Positions 46,207 through 58,079 of a stretch of DNA of 64,000 nucleotides are shown piece after piece. The translations under genes were made by a program, and so were the position numbers. This DNA comes from Ligustrum vulgare (taxonomy: Eukaryota > Streptophyta > Magnoliopsida > Lamiales > Oleaceae). Numbering within the stretch: position 1 is the stretch's first letter; every line of letters begins with the position of its first letter. The notes beneath the pieces were generated by a model. It was not told where the DNA came from, made no database searches, and saw nothing but the letters and a program-made list of their open reading frames with translations. The stretch spans positions 14,051,096 through 14,115,095 of the forward strand of contig OY743170.1 in NCBI GenBank assembly GCA_963555705.1, in the 5' to 3' direction.

Positions 46207-46686
46207 CAACAACCTATTCATTCACTCCATCTATTGTACAAGTTAAATAATTACACTCCAAGAACTCTATACTTATTCCTCGTCACAATACGTAGAGTGA
46301 ATCCTCTCACTTTTGAATTTGCTGCAAGAAAAAGATCGTGCAAATTTAAGACCATACTCAACATTCAGAAAGTCCGTAACTTGTCATAGACTCCATTTAT
46401 GTATCCAAAGACTTCACCAACGTATTATTTTATCCTCTATTAGAAAGGTGGAGGACCTATTCCCGGATCAACCGTTCCATCAAACCATTTATTTTTGAAA
46501 ATTTCATCCTTACTCCTTTTTTCTTATAAATATAAATGTATGTTAGAATTATATCTTTATACCCCAATGATCAATCAAGTGAAATTATCAAGAAATAATG
46601 AACTGAAATGCCTGGATTCCATTGGTGTAGATTTGACGAGATTTTGATCTTCCAAATCAAAATTTCATATTGTTCAACAAATTTTC

Positions 46687-46720
<34 letters not shown>

Positions 46721-47480
46721 AATTGTATAATTTAACTTGGAGACCATAACCAAAATACCACATAAGATGTTATTTTATGATAGTTAATTAGGTTTTCATC
46801 AACCCTAACTAATTGGATCACTTAACGTGGCCCTATAAAATTAGATAGCTCAAGATAATTGTATTTTAACTATGAAAAAAAAATATTCATGTTAGTTTTT
46901 CATAAGATTCTGAATTTGTAGCTAGCCAATTTCAGAGCACCTTCAATGCAATTGTTGAATTACACTAAATAAAATGCCATACTAGCAAATTAGATGATAT
47001 TTGAAAAAACATATCCATTATATGATGGCGTGGCACAGAAAATATGGACAATGTCGAGACGGATGTGAGGCTTTGCTCGCTCAACAATTCAATTGATTTA
47101 TTTTATTTTATTTTATTATTTCTTTAAATGTTAAAACGGGACATGTATGCAGATTTATTGGAATAAAGATGGAATTACTCATTGTTGATCAATTTTAAAG
47201 ATGCCCTTCATCTATTCAAGGTCTCAAATGGCTGATGAGATCCATTAACTTATTTTAACTTTTAAATCCACTCAATTAATAGAGAATAAAAAGGAGAAAA
47301 TAAAACTATAAAAGATGAGATAAAATAAGGAAATACATACATTTGTTTATGGACAACCTTTTGGCCCCGTACATGAAATAATTTCTGTCACATATGCCTC
47401 AACGTACAAATCAAAATTCAAATTATATGAACATAAAATTATGAAACTAAAATAATTATTTTAATTTGTGTCCTAATTAA
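46207..47480. other. Intergenic stretch downstream of the U-box gene
   Basis: No gene is visible. A (CT)n(CA)n microsatellite is at about 46689-46721. The part next to 47480 includes the 3' untranslated region of the U-box gene; I could not fix a polyadenylation site. Confidence 0.6.
46689..46721 (+). repeat. (CT)n(CA)n compound microsatellite
   Basis: A CT dinucleotide run passes directly into a CA run. The CA/TG part can adopt unusual helix forms. There is no gene context beyond lying 760 bp downstream of the U-box gene. Confidence 0.95.
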
Positions 47481-48734
47481 TTATATTCCATCTGAAGATG
47501 GATACCAAGCTAACAAGTGCGTGGGTATGCATGAAGAATTCCTCCATGCTCTTTCATGCAATCTAAGAATTTCTCTGGCTCTCTCCTTTATCCTTGATCC
47601 TCTATGAAAAATTTGAAGTACCAGGCACAATTTTGCCACTGCACCAATCTGTAACATTTCTTGTAAAATTCCAGAAGTTGCTGCGAACTTCGATATTGAA
47701 TGAAGAATTCTTATACCACTCTCATTTGCTGTAGAGGAAGCCCTAAGAATCTTCTTCGAAACAATGGCTAATCCAGCAGCGTGATTCAACAATTCAGCTC
47801 TTCCCTCAGCGCATTGGCATAGCAAATCCAACACCATAAGCATCAACTCGGAAGCCCTTTTGTCCGTAGAATCAAGTAAAAGGTCAATCAGCAAAGGCAC
47901 TGCTCCAGCTTCCACTGCTTTGACCCGGTTCTTTCCCCATGGACATGCACTGATAAGAATTTTCAATGTGGCTTTTGTAGCCTTCTGAGAGATCTGATCA
48001 TTCAGGATATCTACTAATTCGAGGAAGAAATTGGGTCTCAGACTGATCGGTTGATTTGGATCAGCCACTTCGAACATGGATTTCAGAAGCATGACCGCAT
48101 AGACCCGAGAATCATAGTTCCCGGATTGCATCACGCTGGTTAAGGACTCGATTAATTCTATTTTATTCTGCAATAGGGATTTTAGGCCGGATCCCGATAG
48201 CTGGAGATGGTGGAGAATGCTCAAGGCTTCATCACTTGCTCTCCTCAACTCAATCACATCTTCCGATACTTCTGCTGAAGAAGCCTCTACAGTTTTCTTA
48301 ACGATTAATGAAGCTAAGAACTCGGCCGTGCCTGCTGTTTCCATGCATCTTTTGTTCGTTTCATTGTGGGAAGCAATGGATCTAAGTCTTTGTAAGCACT
48401 TCATTTGCTTGTTTGGAGAGTTGGCATCATTGAAAAGCTTCAAAAGTTGGGATTTACTGGTCGGAGCTCTCGGGGTCGGGATCCTCTCGACGCCTTCTGG
48501 AGCATGGAGGGTGCACCAGGATTGGATAAATCGCCGGACGGTGATGTTAGGGGTCAATTCTGTATCCATAACAACCTGCTTTGTTACCGGACAAGTATTA
48601 TTGTTCTGAGAAAACAGCCATTTTTCGATGCTCTCCCGATCATATGTTATGCCGGTAGAGACAGTGACAGGATCCTTCATAATCTCCAGACTAATGGGGC
48701 AGAGAAAATAGGACGGAATTTCAATTTCATCCAT
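47481..48734 (-). CDS. U-box/ARM-repeat E3 ubiquitin ligase, PUB22/23/24-like
   Basis: An intact single-exon gene of 417 codons. The start at 48734 (MDEIEIPSYFLCPISLEIMK) was chosen over the ATG eight codons upstream because family members begin with MD.IEIP just before the U-box. Residues about 6-80 form the U-box: FLCPISLEIMKDPVTVSTG, TYDRESIEKWLF and NNTCPVT, with the Pro and Trp positions that contact the E2 enzyme. After a linker, residues about 120-400 are alpha-helical ARM-like repeats. WGKNRVKAVEAGAVPLLIDL and ASELMLMVLDLLCQCAEGR are characteristic of this subfamily. It would pass ubiquitin to target proteins. In Arabidopsis, PUB22, PUB23 and PUB24 dampen pattern-triggered immunity and drought responses. 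Length and lack of introns fit the family. No damage is visible. I infer the subfamily, not a strict ortholog. Confidence 0.95.
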   Translation of the reverse strand: MDEIEIPSYFLCPISLEIMKDPVTVSTGITYDRESIEKWLFSQNNNTCPVTKQVVMDTELTPNITVRRFIQSWCTLHAPEGVERIPTPRAPTSKSQLLKLFNDANSPNKQMKCLQRLRSIASHNETNKRCMETAGTAEFLASLIVKKTVEASSAEVSEDVIELRRASDEALSILHHLQLSGSGLKSLLQNKIELIESLTSVMQSGNYDSRVYAVMLLKSMFEVADPNQPISLRPNFFLELVDILNDQISQKATKATLKILISACPWGKNRVKAVEAGAVPLLIDLLLDSTDKRASELMLMVLDLLCQCAEGRAELLNHAAGLAIVSKKILRASSTANESGIRILHSISKFAATSGILQEMLQIGAVAKLCLVLQIFHRGSRIKERAREILRLHERAWRNSSCIPTHLLAWYPSSDGI

Positions 48735-49030
48735 ATCCGAAGAAATTAAAAAGAACAAGATTCACAGTAAACCTAAATCTGACCAGAAAAATTGATTGAA
48801 CGATTTTAAGCAAGAAGATTAGCTGAAGCGAAGTAGAAAAAATTTGTAAGCTTTATGTAAATCAAAGAAAGTGAAGATTTATGAGTTTGGAGGATTTGAT
48901 TTTATATGTGTCTATAGAGAGGGAAAGATTCAAAATGTGAAAGTCAAACCACGGAAAATTAATTGTGTACAGATTGTGTGAAGAGAGAGTATTTTTTTAT
49001 TCAAGAAATTAATATCGGACTTTTGACTTT
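48735..49030 (-). promoter_or_regulatory. 5' UTR and proximal promoter of the U-box gene
   Basis: On the minus strand CATATAAAA (about 48899-48907) is a good TATA box about 170 bp upstream of the ATG, giving a 5' leader of roughly 130-140 bases. W-box cores (TTGAC) lie at 48943-48947 on the minus strand and at 49023-49027 on the plus strand. WRKY factors bind these sites, which fits a stress- or pathogen-induced gene. The sites are short, so chance matches are possible. Confidence 0.5.
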
Positions 49031-49508
49031 TCTAACATGCAATTTGCAAATGACAACTTTACCAAGTCTTACGTGCATGTTTGTGGGCAAATTATTCAAA
49101 ATTAAAACACATGATTAAGTCGCGTTTAGTGACCATGAAGAAGTAAAACAGATGAGGATTAGAATATAGAAAAGTTCAATTTTGGTTAATAAGTTCCATG
49201 GAAGTAACTTCGACCCGTTACTATTATTATTCTTATAATAAAATATCATTCAATTCAGTTGAATTGAATTGAAATAGATCTATTTGAAATGAATTGATGG
49301 TATTATATTCTTACTTTAACTGAAGACAAATTACTAGGTAAATTGCTGAAAAGAAAGTATAAAGTAATCAATTTTGATTAATTTATTTCCTCGGTAAAAA
49401 ATTCAACATATGATAGTTCAACTTAGAAAACAACTTATTTTTAATAAATTTGATAACAATTTTCATAAATTAATTTTTTCCTTAAATCATTACCGATACA
49501 AATACTGA
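49031..49508. other. Upstream intergenic stretch
   Basis: AT-rich with no gene or clear element. It includes a short GAATTGAATTGAA repeat near 49254-49272. Confidence 0.5.
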
Positions 49509-50139
49509 GGGCCTGTTTGTCATGGATTTTTTGAATTCATCTAGTTAATTTTATAAAAGTACTTTTTAAAATTAGAATATTTTTTAGTGAAAATTGGTTC
49601 ATTGTAACTTCTTCTAAGGGCTCATTTAATTAGCATAGCTTTTGAAAAAATCAAAATACACTTTTGAGATTCAAAAGTTGCTTTCGGACCCATTGGATTA
49701 ACTTAATGAAAATATTTCCTCTAGGTAGAATAACTTTTAAATTGATTTCAACATGTATGTTTTGTAAACTTGTTTTAAAAATAAATAAATAAAAAAGTAT
49801 TACATTTTTTCAAGCCACTTTTTATTAAAACAATTTTTGATCAGTCACGCATTTTATCTCCAAAAAACTTAAATTCCTTAAAAAAAAAAAAAAAAAAGCC
49901 ACCAAACGAGGGCATTTAAAAGCACACTTACAAAATATGAAGCTATTTTAAAAATTAATTTTTTTAAAAACAAAAATTAAGATAGATAATGTTTTTCTAC
50001 AGAAAACAAAATTCATGTGAAACTAAAAGCAAAAGACAGAGCCCAAATGAGGGATTATTTTATTTATTTAGTTATTTTTTCATTTTTTATTTTTTTGCAT
50101 GAAGCAAACCAAAACCAAAAGTCATGTCAAACGAGCTCT
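49509..50139. mobile_element. Probable MITE or nested pair of MITEs
   Basis: The left GGGCCTGTTTGTCATGGA and the right GTCATGTCAAACGAGCTC form an inverted pair. Inside them GGGCTCATTTAATTAGC (49619) pairs with GAGCCCAAATGAGG (50040). Ends of the GGGCCTGTTTG kind resemble Harbinger-type MITEs. Target duplications are not clear, and the nesting order cannot be settled by eye. Confidence 0.45.
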
Positions 50140-51729
50140 AAAAATTCTACCAACAAATAAAACATTTATGAAATTAATTAGTTTTTAAAGTAAAAGATTT
50201 TTGCTTATAAATAAAGAATATGATTCTTTAAAATATATGGTTGAAAATAATTTGAGAAAATGTGTATAATTAAAAATTGATTTTGAAAAATGTGTTGTCT
50301 AAAAATTTATTTATTTTTATTTATAAATAGTAAGATAATTCAATACATAACTAAACTCGGGCTCTACTTTTTTTTATCACCGCATTTCATCACCGACGTC
50401 TCTCTCAACTAATAAATGCAGGAGGGAACTACCAGTAGTATTGACCAAACCAGATTGGCAACGCATCGTAGTACACGGAGTTTTTATTTAATCTTTTATT
50501 TTATTTTTTTGTGACCCTTGGATTTGATCATTTCTTTTTTCCTTTCTCCTTTTTTAAGTCAACCCCAGAAAGTCAAACTTCATTAGATTTTCATTTGATA
50601 AAAATATTTATATATATTCACCAATATTAGACGTTTACGAATGAGTTTATGATTGGATGAACGAAATTGTAGACATAAATTTTTAAGCGATTATTACCAC
50701 AATTAATTAATAATTGAATACTTTGCAATAAGTAATTAGAGAAATTTGTAAACAAAAGTTTAGCTTTGAACTTTGAAGCAATATGGAGGTGGTCAGCCAA
50801 GTTTAAACTTTGACTAGAAAAATGTCAACTCCTCACATGCAAAGTTGCATCGACCTTTGGATATCATCTTTTATCGCTTAGAGAGAACTTTTAACTTGCT
50901 TTATGTGACCTTTGGAGTACTAATTCTTCCAAATAATTCAAAGGCTTTGATTAATGCTGTACCGTGGAAGCTCTTTTGTTCATAGATTGGTCTGCAAAAT
51001 TGACATGTAATTGGTCAATTTTTAGAGGGAGAGTCTTCGTTCGATAAGGAATTCGTATTTCAATCCTAATATTGAATTTTTTAAGTAGCACGATCAACAC
51101 GATTTTAAAAAATGATTGATTGTTTTCCATACAATATCACTTCCCATGTTTTGAGAGATCTTAATGAATGAGAATATATACTATTATTTGATAAAAAATA
51201 AAAATAAAATGACGTCAATAAATATGACATGAATGTAACTATTTTTACGTTTTATGATTTTCTTTTAGAATCTAGCCCTTTTGTCATTAAACTCAACAAC
51301 CATTTTATTCCCCCACAACTTAATCGTCCTTACTGGTAGTTTACACTTTAACATTTAGTAAAATCAAATTAACAAAATGAAAACAAGGGGAATAAAGGAA
51401 AAATAATTAAAATAGAAACCCCTAAACCCACGGTAGCCACTATTTATCATTATTATTCTTAGACTTTCAGCCCTTAAAGTTTCATAATACTATTTAAAGA
51501 TATGAATAAATCATATTAATCTTTCTTATTTTAATCACTTTTTGAGTCATATATCATCTAACATGAGATTGATATACATAGAATGTCCATATGAACTAAA
51601 GATGAAATTTTCTATATTAATTTTAGTTAAATTCCTCAAACTATAGTTTAAATTTTATGGACATAAATTTACTTATTTTGTTTAAAAGTCAAATTACTTT
51701 CCTGAGTCTATATACAGTTAGATGAATTA
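50140..51729. other. Intergenic stretch with two W-box pairs
   Basis: No gene is visible. TTGAC/GTCAA cores lie in two pairs, 50558 with 50572 and 50810 with 50824, both 14 bp apart. They are 1.8-2.1 kb upstream of the U-box start codon. Confidence 0.5.
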
Positions 51730-51734
51730 TATAC

Positions 51735-53150
51735 TGTTGGAATTATATATGCATATAGAGTATAATTCACGACATTTAAAATAAAATATTAATTAATTGT
51801 ATTAATATGAAGTTGCGTTTATCCACGGGTCGATTTGATATTACAAATTGAGTGTTTAAGTTGTTAAACACAGAAAGATTCAATTTGTGATTCAATCTAA
51901 AATTAACGTTCACGATCAGTAAATAAATATGGACAATTTATTTTGATAAGATCGTCTCGATTTTATTAAAGTCTATCTTTGACTTTAGTAATAAAATTGA
52001 GAGTACGTTTGGAATGTATTGGACGGGACCATGTGAAATTAACTTGTGACATTGACCATACAAATTTAATTTCACTTGATTATCGTACGTGGGACCTTAA
52101 TCCTAATCGGATAATGGACTTCGATTACTAACTTGAAGTTCTTTGAGGTATCAATGGGTGAGATCAAATTGCTGATCAATATCTCGGTACTTTGGGAATT
52201 AAAGTGAATTAACGAGGAACATATATTCGTATTATGGAATCCGTCACCTTTTAGGTATGATCATAATCTCACTGGTTCTTCTAGTAGATAGTTGAATCTG
52301 AGCTCAGTAATTCGACAGTGACTGTTGAATTCTATGATATGATGGGATCACATCGAACTGTCAGATAGAAGATGAGAGTTGAGAATTTATGAATATTCGG
52401 AGAAGGGCATTTTGGTCATTTTAACTTGCTCTGAATATTCGAATTGATTGACGGGGGTAACATGTAAGAACGATAAGTCAGAGGATATAATTATTGATTA
52501 ATTGTTTCAGTAATTTCAATTTTACTCAGAGTGCAATCCCGTTCTTTTAGTGGAATAGAACGTGATTAATAAATTAATTTTGATTAATCAAGAGTTGATC
52601 GTGTCGTAATTAATTTATTGGAGCTTAGTTTAATTGGGTCCGATCAGGTTCCCTCGGTGGCTTTACTATAATGGGTTTATACATGCTTATTACCTGTATT
52701 AGGTTGTGCAGAAATGGGCCTGAGTTATGGTACTAGGCCTGGTAGGGTTTTGGAGTGTAAAGAGGTTACAAATAGTCTCTCAAGACTATTTTTCTTAACC
52801 TAATTGGAAAAGTGGCGAGACACACACTAAAGTGTGTAATGTATGTTTCTTCTTTACAAAAGAAACCCTAATCCTAGTTTAACCTAGGTCTTGAGAAAGG
52901 TGACCACACACCTGCACAGCTGCCATTGGAGAACACCGGGGAAAGCTTGAAGGTTTGAAGCTTCGGTGGAATCAAGAAGCGGGGAAAAGAAATTATTGTA
53001 AAGCACGCTACAAGGGTAATCTTCTCGAAACCATTTTTGTGTGCAAAATTGTTTATTCCAAGTTGAATACATAGAACAGAAAATCCTGTAACGGAATGAT
53101 CTAGTCACAGGAAATCAATTTTGTGAGTAGAGCAACCCGGGTTCCCAACA
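51735..53150 (+). mobile_element. Solo LTR, 1416 bp
   Basis: It begins TGTTGGAATTATATATGC and ends GGGTTCCCAACA, so the ends are inverted (TGTTGG/CCAACA). It is flanked by a perfect 5-bp target duplication, TATAC, at 51730-51734 and 53151-53155. There is no internal retrotransposon sequence, so the two LTRs have recombined. The size and TGTTGG end suit a copia-type element. Orientation is inferred from AAACCCTAATCCTAG-like leader sequence near the right end and is tentative. Confidence 0.92.
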
Positions 53151-53401
53151 TATACACATATAGTATCTAATTTAAGATTAGTTATTTTACTTCTTTTCTG
53201 TTTTTCAGAAAGTTAATTTTCAGTTATATAGATTATTGAGTTGTCGTTTCCTTATTGGTTCATTTTGTTAGATCTGTCTATAAATAGCATTGCAGCTTAT
53301 AATCGTTTTCTAAGAGAGTGTTGAAAAAAAGAATTTTAGCTTCTTCTTAAATCCCTTCACTTTCTTATTATTTTTGAACTTACTGAATTTATCACCACCA
53401 T

Positions 53402-54500
53402 GTAAGAGATGCAAGTTGAAGATAACACATCAGAAACTAGAATGCATATCAACGCAGATGAAGTTGAGAATGGAACGAGAGAATTTGAATCTCACTTCAG
53501 CGGAGATCCATTAAATATTTAAGGTTATGATCATCCACTACAAGAAATCGAAGAAATAGGGATAACATAAGTCACCCCTATAAGCCAATATGTCGCCCCT
53601 GTAGACCTATAGGGGTGACAAAACCTTTAGGGGCGACATATATCACCCCTGTAGACTCTGTCGTCTATTGGGGAGACTTTTGTCGCCCCTATAGGAACCA
53701 TAACCCGTGTCAAAATGTTTGAGGGAAAACTCTACTCGTTTAACATATGTCACCCCTATAGGTTCAATCGCCCCTATAGATTTTGTACATCTATCCCAAT
53801 ATATAATTAAAAAGGCGTCAATTGTTCCCGCCAGTAAATTGTTCTATAGGGGCGACATTTCCATCAATAGGGGCGACATATACAATATCTATAGGTATAT
53901 GTCGCCCCTAAAAATCGCCCATATTGCACCGTTTTCTTGTAGTGATCCTAGAATGTTGTTGGTTACTTCACCACTTACAGGAAACAATTATCTTAGTTGG
54001 AATAGATCCATTAAAATCACCTTGGGAGCTTATAAGATGGAGTTAGGATTTATCACATGGATATGTGAGAAGCCTACTGATGGATCTGACAAAATAGAAC
54101 AATGGAAAGAGTAGAATTCATGGTGAGATCCTAGATATTAAACTCAATTACCAAAGATATAGTAGATGCTTTCATCTACATATCTACTGCTCATGATTTA
54201 TAGATTGAGCTACAAGAAAGGTACAGTGAATGCAATGGTCCACACTTACCAATTACAAAGAGAGATTATCGGCATAGCTCAAGGAGTTATGTCAATTAGA
54301 AATATTATAGGAAATTGTAGAAGTTATGGGATGAACTAAGATGTCTCATGCCCATAATTGTCTATACATGTGGAACTGCTAAGGAAGTTTCAGATCTAAC
54401 TTCATTCAATAGGTTAAAGCAATTTCTAATGTTATTAAATGATACTTCTGATAATATAAGGAAGCAGATCCTTCGTATGGATCATCTTCCCACTTTCATA
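53402..54500 (+). pseudogene. Copia gag remnant (UBN2/gag-like), interrupted by a CACTA element
   Basis: Downstream of the CACTA insertion the frame reads LLVTSPLTGNNYLSWNRSIK, then EKPTDGSDKIEQWKE. After stops come SFNRLKQFLMLLNDTSDNIR and QILRMDHLPT (to about 54490). This is the capsid-like N-terminal part of plant copia gag proteins. The leader upstream (53402-53530) has Met-stop-Glu, then a Glu-rich stretch. At least four stops or shifts are present. A TATAAATA box at about 53280 may belong to its old LTR. Protease and later domains are missing; the sequence runs into other repeats near 54500. Confidence 0.82.
53536..53944. mobile_element. CACTA (En/Spm) non-autonomous element, 409 bp
   Basis: The ends are CACTACAAGAAATCG and, in reverse complement of the right side, CACTACAAGAAAACG. 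The flanking 3-bp duplication is ATC on both sides (53533-53535 and 53945-53947). Inside, the motif TAGGGGCGACA occurs about ten times in both orientations, as expected for subterminal transposase-binding repeats. There is no transposase gene. The insertion splits the copia gag remnant. Confidence 0.95.
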
Positions 54501-54919
54501 CTTTTCTCTCGTTTCTTTCAGCTTTCATTTTCCTCTCATTACTCTTCAACGAATCGACACTATATTGGGTATGAGTTTCTCCCTCCCATATTTGATTTCA
54601 TTCTTTACTTCCTTATAAGTAGCAGGAATAGCATTCAAAAGGATAATAGCTTTATATTCATCGAAATATATTTCAACATGATCTGTAATATATTGCATAA
54701 GTCTATTGAAAAAATCATGATCATTGTTTTCAAACCCGGACTGGACCGATCGAGTAAATTGAGAAACCAGCGACTAGGGTAAAAAATTGGGCCATGTGAC
54801 CCCTAAAACTCGGTTTGGTCACACACAGTCAATGACCCGAGTCGATTGTCATCCAATTCTTTTGAGAGATCGATTTTGAAAACGAAAAACTTTCAAATAA
54901 GAAAAGTATATTGAGCATG
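54501..54919. other. Unassigned repeat-like stretch
   Basis: No gene is recognised. TTTTCAAACCCGGACTGGAC near 54728 resembles the edges of other plant dispersed repeats, but no element can be delimited. Confidence 0.45.
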
Positions 54920-54924
54920 GATTG

Positions 54925-55227
54925 TGTTGGGTATTTTGGTCCCAATCAAACCTTGGGGGCGATGATGAAACATCGTGTCGGAAATTAAGCTTCGTGGGAC
55001 TTTGGCCCATGATCGAAGAAATATTATTGTCCCAATAACCACAATAAACGTAACCCACGAGATTGACAGTTTAGAGATTTTACCACCTATATCTTAAAGT
55101 TTTAATTGGGTCTTAGGCCCTGTTGCTCGGTGGGTGGATCCGATTAGAGGCCTTGGTTTAATTAGGAGATTAAACCTAAGTCTACCTATATATATGCTAA
55201 TCTCTCTAATTCTCGATCAAGATATAA

Positions 55228-55267
<40 letters not shown>

Positions 55268-55282
55268 TTGCGGCTACCTCTT
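54925..55282 (+). repeat. 5' LTR, first part
   Basis: It matches 61880-62220 of the 3' LTR: GGGGCGATGATGAAACAT, CCCAATAACCACA, AACCCACGAGATTGACAG, GGCCCTGTTGCTCG and a (CT)n run at 55229-55264. It is cut by the nested element at 55283. Confidence 0.88.
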
Positions 55283-55799
55283 TGTAGCGATCAAGAAATC
55301 TTATTATAATAAAAGTTAAATTTATTAATATGTGTCACTACGATTTCACCCATTTTCTAAGGAAAACGTGTTCGTCTAGCCATGTCAATTACTTTAAAAT
55401 TTTAAGGAAGAAAATTAAAATTTATTTAAATTTTAAGTCCAATTTGCGATTTTAAATTTGTCCAAAAATTAGTGTTTCATCTTGAATCCAAATCATTCTT
55501 TTAATCCAATTTTCAAATTCGTTTTATTATTATTATTGCCGTTCAATTTCATTCAATATACAGAAATTAACTTCCGGCCAGTTTACGTTCCAAAAACCGT
55601 CCAATTATGTCCCACATTCAATGACAGATTAAATTTTAGTCATCTTTTCTCCTGGGAGTTACAAATTTCGGATATAAGTTAATCCCTTTTCTTCTTCCCA
55701 TTTCGTTCCCTCACACATACAGAATCTGAAAGAAACTTGGTAAGTAACTTTCATTTTCCCCACAACATATTTCCCTCATCAGCATACATTACTTTCACC

Positions 55800-56307
55800 A
55801 TTCATAGACATTATAACCTCAGTCACTAGTTGCCCTTCACCCAAAACCACCGGCCACTCCAAACTCGAGCTATTTCAGCAACCAAATCTACATCGCCGAC
55901 CAAACCACCATCGCATAATCTATCACCACCACCAACCAAAACTGCCTCATCAGTCCACTTCCCAACTCCACCGAATCATCACCGCATCGCCACCTCCAAA
56001 AATCGTGGCTGCCAACTCAAGAAAACCCAAAATCAAACAACTAAAAACCAAAGAAATAAACCTAACCCAACACTTACCTTAGCTACTGATTTTTTCGCTG
56101 GATTATCACTGGAAACTTGATCGGAATTTGTCATGCCCAAATTTGAGCTCCAACAGATTTTTTGTACCATAAACCCATCCAGGATCCAAACCCTTTTCAC
56201 TCACCACACATCCACTCTCATCGCCGCCTCGATCCGGCGGTGCCTTGCCGGATGAACCGCCAGCAGCCGTTCGATGATAGGACCTCGTCGGCCTCTTCCT
56301 TTCTATG

Positions 56308-56350
<43 letters not shown>
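55800..56350 (-). other. Gene-like GC-rich block in the left arm
   Basis: It contains an exon-like stretch ending in a GCTAAG/GTAAGTG donor on the minus strand (about 56080). It is the inverted counterpart of 58080-58380. A (CT)n run follows at about 56314-56364. The 96-residue plus-strand ORF is compositional. Confidence 0.45.
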
Positions 56351-56369
<19 letters not shown>

Positions 56370-56890
56370 GAGATAGAAATGAGAATATATATATATATAT
56401 ATATTTTAACTTTTAGTGAAATTACCTCATTACTCCCCAAGTTTTAACAATGATCATTTTAGTCCCTGAGTTCAAATCATTTAAATCAGTTTTATGAATC
56501 TTTTTATTTCAGTTCCAAGTTTTAAAAGTTGTTATTTTTAACACAAGAAGTTTTAAAACATTTCAAGTCAGCCCCTCTATTTCTGAAAAATTTAATTAAG
56601 TCCCAAATATTTTAATTTCAAATATGTTAAAATTTTCAAATTAGTCCTAAACTCTAATTTTCCTTTAAACACTCAATTTTTCCAAAGTTTCTAATTTAAA
56701 TTTATTTTCTTTGGCTAGACGACACGAACGAAATGTTAGAAATTTGAAGATTTCCTACTCGACTCGAACTCAATAGAATTTGAGGTAGACTCATTCTTAA
56801 TAATTGATTTTAGTTATGAAGTGCATGTGAAATGCAATTATGTGATTTATTCATATGTTCATATGAATTGGGACGAGATGAAGTATTGAT

Positions 56891-57070
56891 GTTATTTGTG
56901 CTATAACTTACATGCATTATTGCATGTTGAGACGAGACGAGGCTACTTTTCTGCACTTATATGTTATATGAATTGAGAATGTTATATGTGCTATAACTTA
57001 CATGCATCATTGCATGTTGAGACGAGACGATGCTACTTTTATGCACTTATCTGATATATGATATGATGTT
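56891..57070 (+). repeat. 90-bp tandem duplication in the MULE centre
   Basis: 56891-56980 and 56981-57070 are near-identical (CTATAACTTACATGCA, TTGCATGTTGAGACGAGACG in both). They lie in the single-copy centre between the two long arms. Confidence 0.85.
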
Positions 57071-57455
57071 ACGCCAAGAAAGTGTTAGCATGATTTGCAT
57101 ATTTATGTGTAATATCATAGTTTAAAGTTAATTACTTTGTAATGAGATTACAAGTATTTCTTTGAAATACTCACTCCGTTATTAAAAAAATTGGTAGACT
57201 TCGGAAGCGGTGGCGAATGATGGACATGAGTGGCAAAAGAATAAATAAATGTTTAATTTCAAAGTTAACCTTACAGTTTCACATTAATTTGAATTTATGT
57301 TTTATCAACTATGGAAAATTTTGAGTTACTTCATTGGAAAATTTTAATAATAATTTATGTGAAGTTTTAAAAAATTTCTATTATTTTCCGCTCAACGGTT
57401 ATTTTGGAAGCTAAATTGAGACGATAAAGTGACTTTCCGGGTATTTAGAACTCGG

Positions 57456-57505
57456 GGCGTTACAGTCTCTCCCTATAAGAACTCCCGATGTAACGCCCCA
57501 GGAAA
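57456..57505. other. Facing GGGGCGTTACA / TGTAACGCCCC motifs
   Basis: CGGGGCGTTACA ends at 57466 and TGTAACGCCCCAGG starts at 57491. These look like the two edges of gypsy-type LTRs that begin TGTAACGCCC and end GGGCGTTACA. They may mark an old retroelement junction in the centre of the MULE. Confidence 0.4.
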
Positions 57506-58079
57506 ACATAAATCTTCTAAACGTCCTAGCGTCTCGTCTAGCCAATATATAAAATAAATCTTAAACTAGTATTTTGAAATTTAGAGTTTTTTAAAATGAA
57601 GGGGTTTTTAAAAGAATAATAAAATTTTATGGTTTATATTAAAAATCAAACATAGTTGAGATTTGAAAAGCATTGGGACCGAAATAAATAATTTTGAAAA
57701 CTATTGGATCGACTCATTATTTTTAGAAGTCATGGGGACTAACTCATTTATTTCCAAAAGTGCAAGGTTCGAATAAAAACACTTTAAAATCAAAAGATCG
57801 AAATAATACTTTTAAAACTAAAGGGGCTGACATAAAATATTTAAAACTTGGGACTAAAGATAAATATTTTAAAACTAAAGGACTGAAATAACTTAATTTA
57901 AGAGTAGGGGCCTAAATAAGACATTTTAAACATTGTAATGACTGAATTGAGTGGTTTTGAGACTTGAGGGACTGAAATGATCACTTTTCAAACTTGGGGC
58001 TTAAGGGGTAATTTTCCAAAATCAAAATTTAATAAAAACATAACCCTCATTTCTCTCTCTCAGAATTCGATAGAGAGAG

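Noticed and set aside
54348..54782. 144-residue ORF
   Set aside because: Only its first third overlaps recognisable copia gag; the rest is read-through into unrelated sequence.
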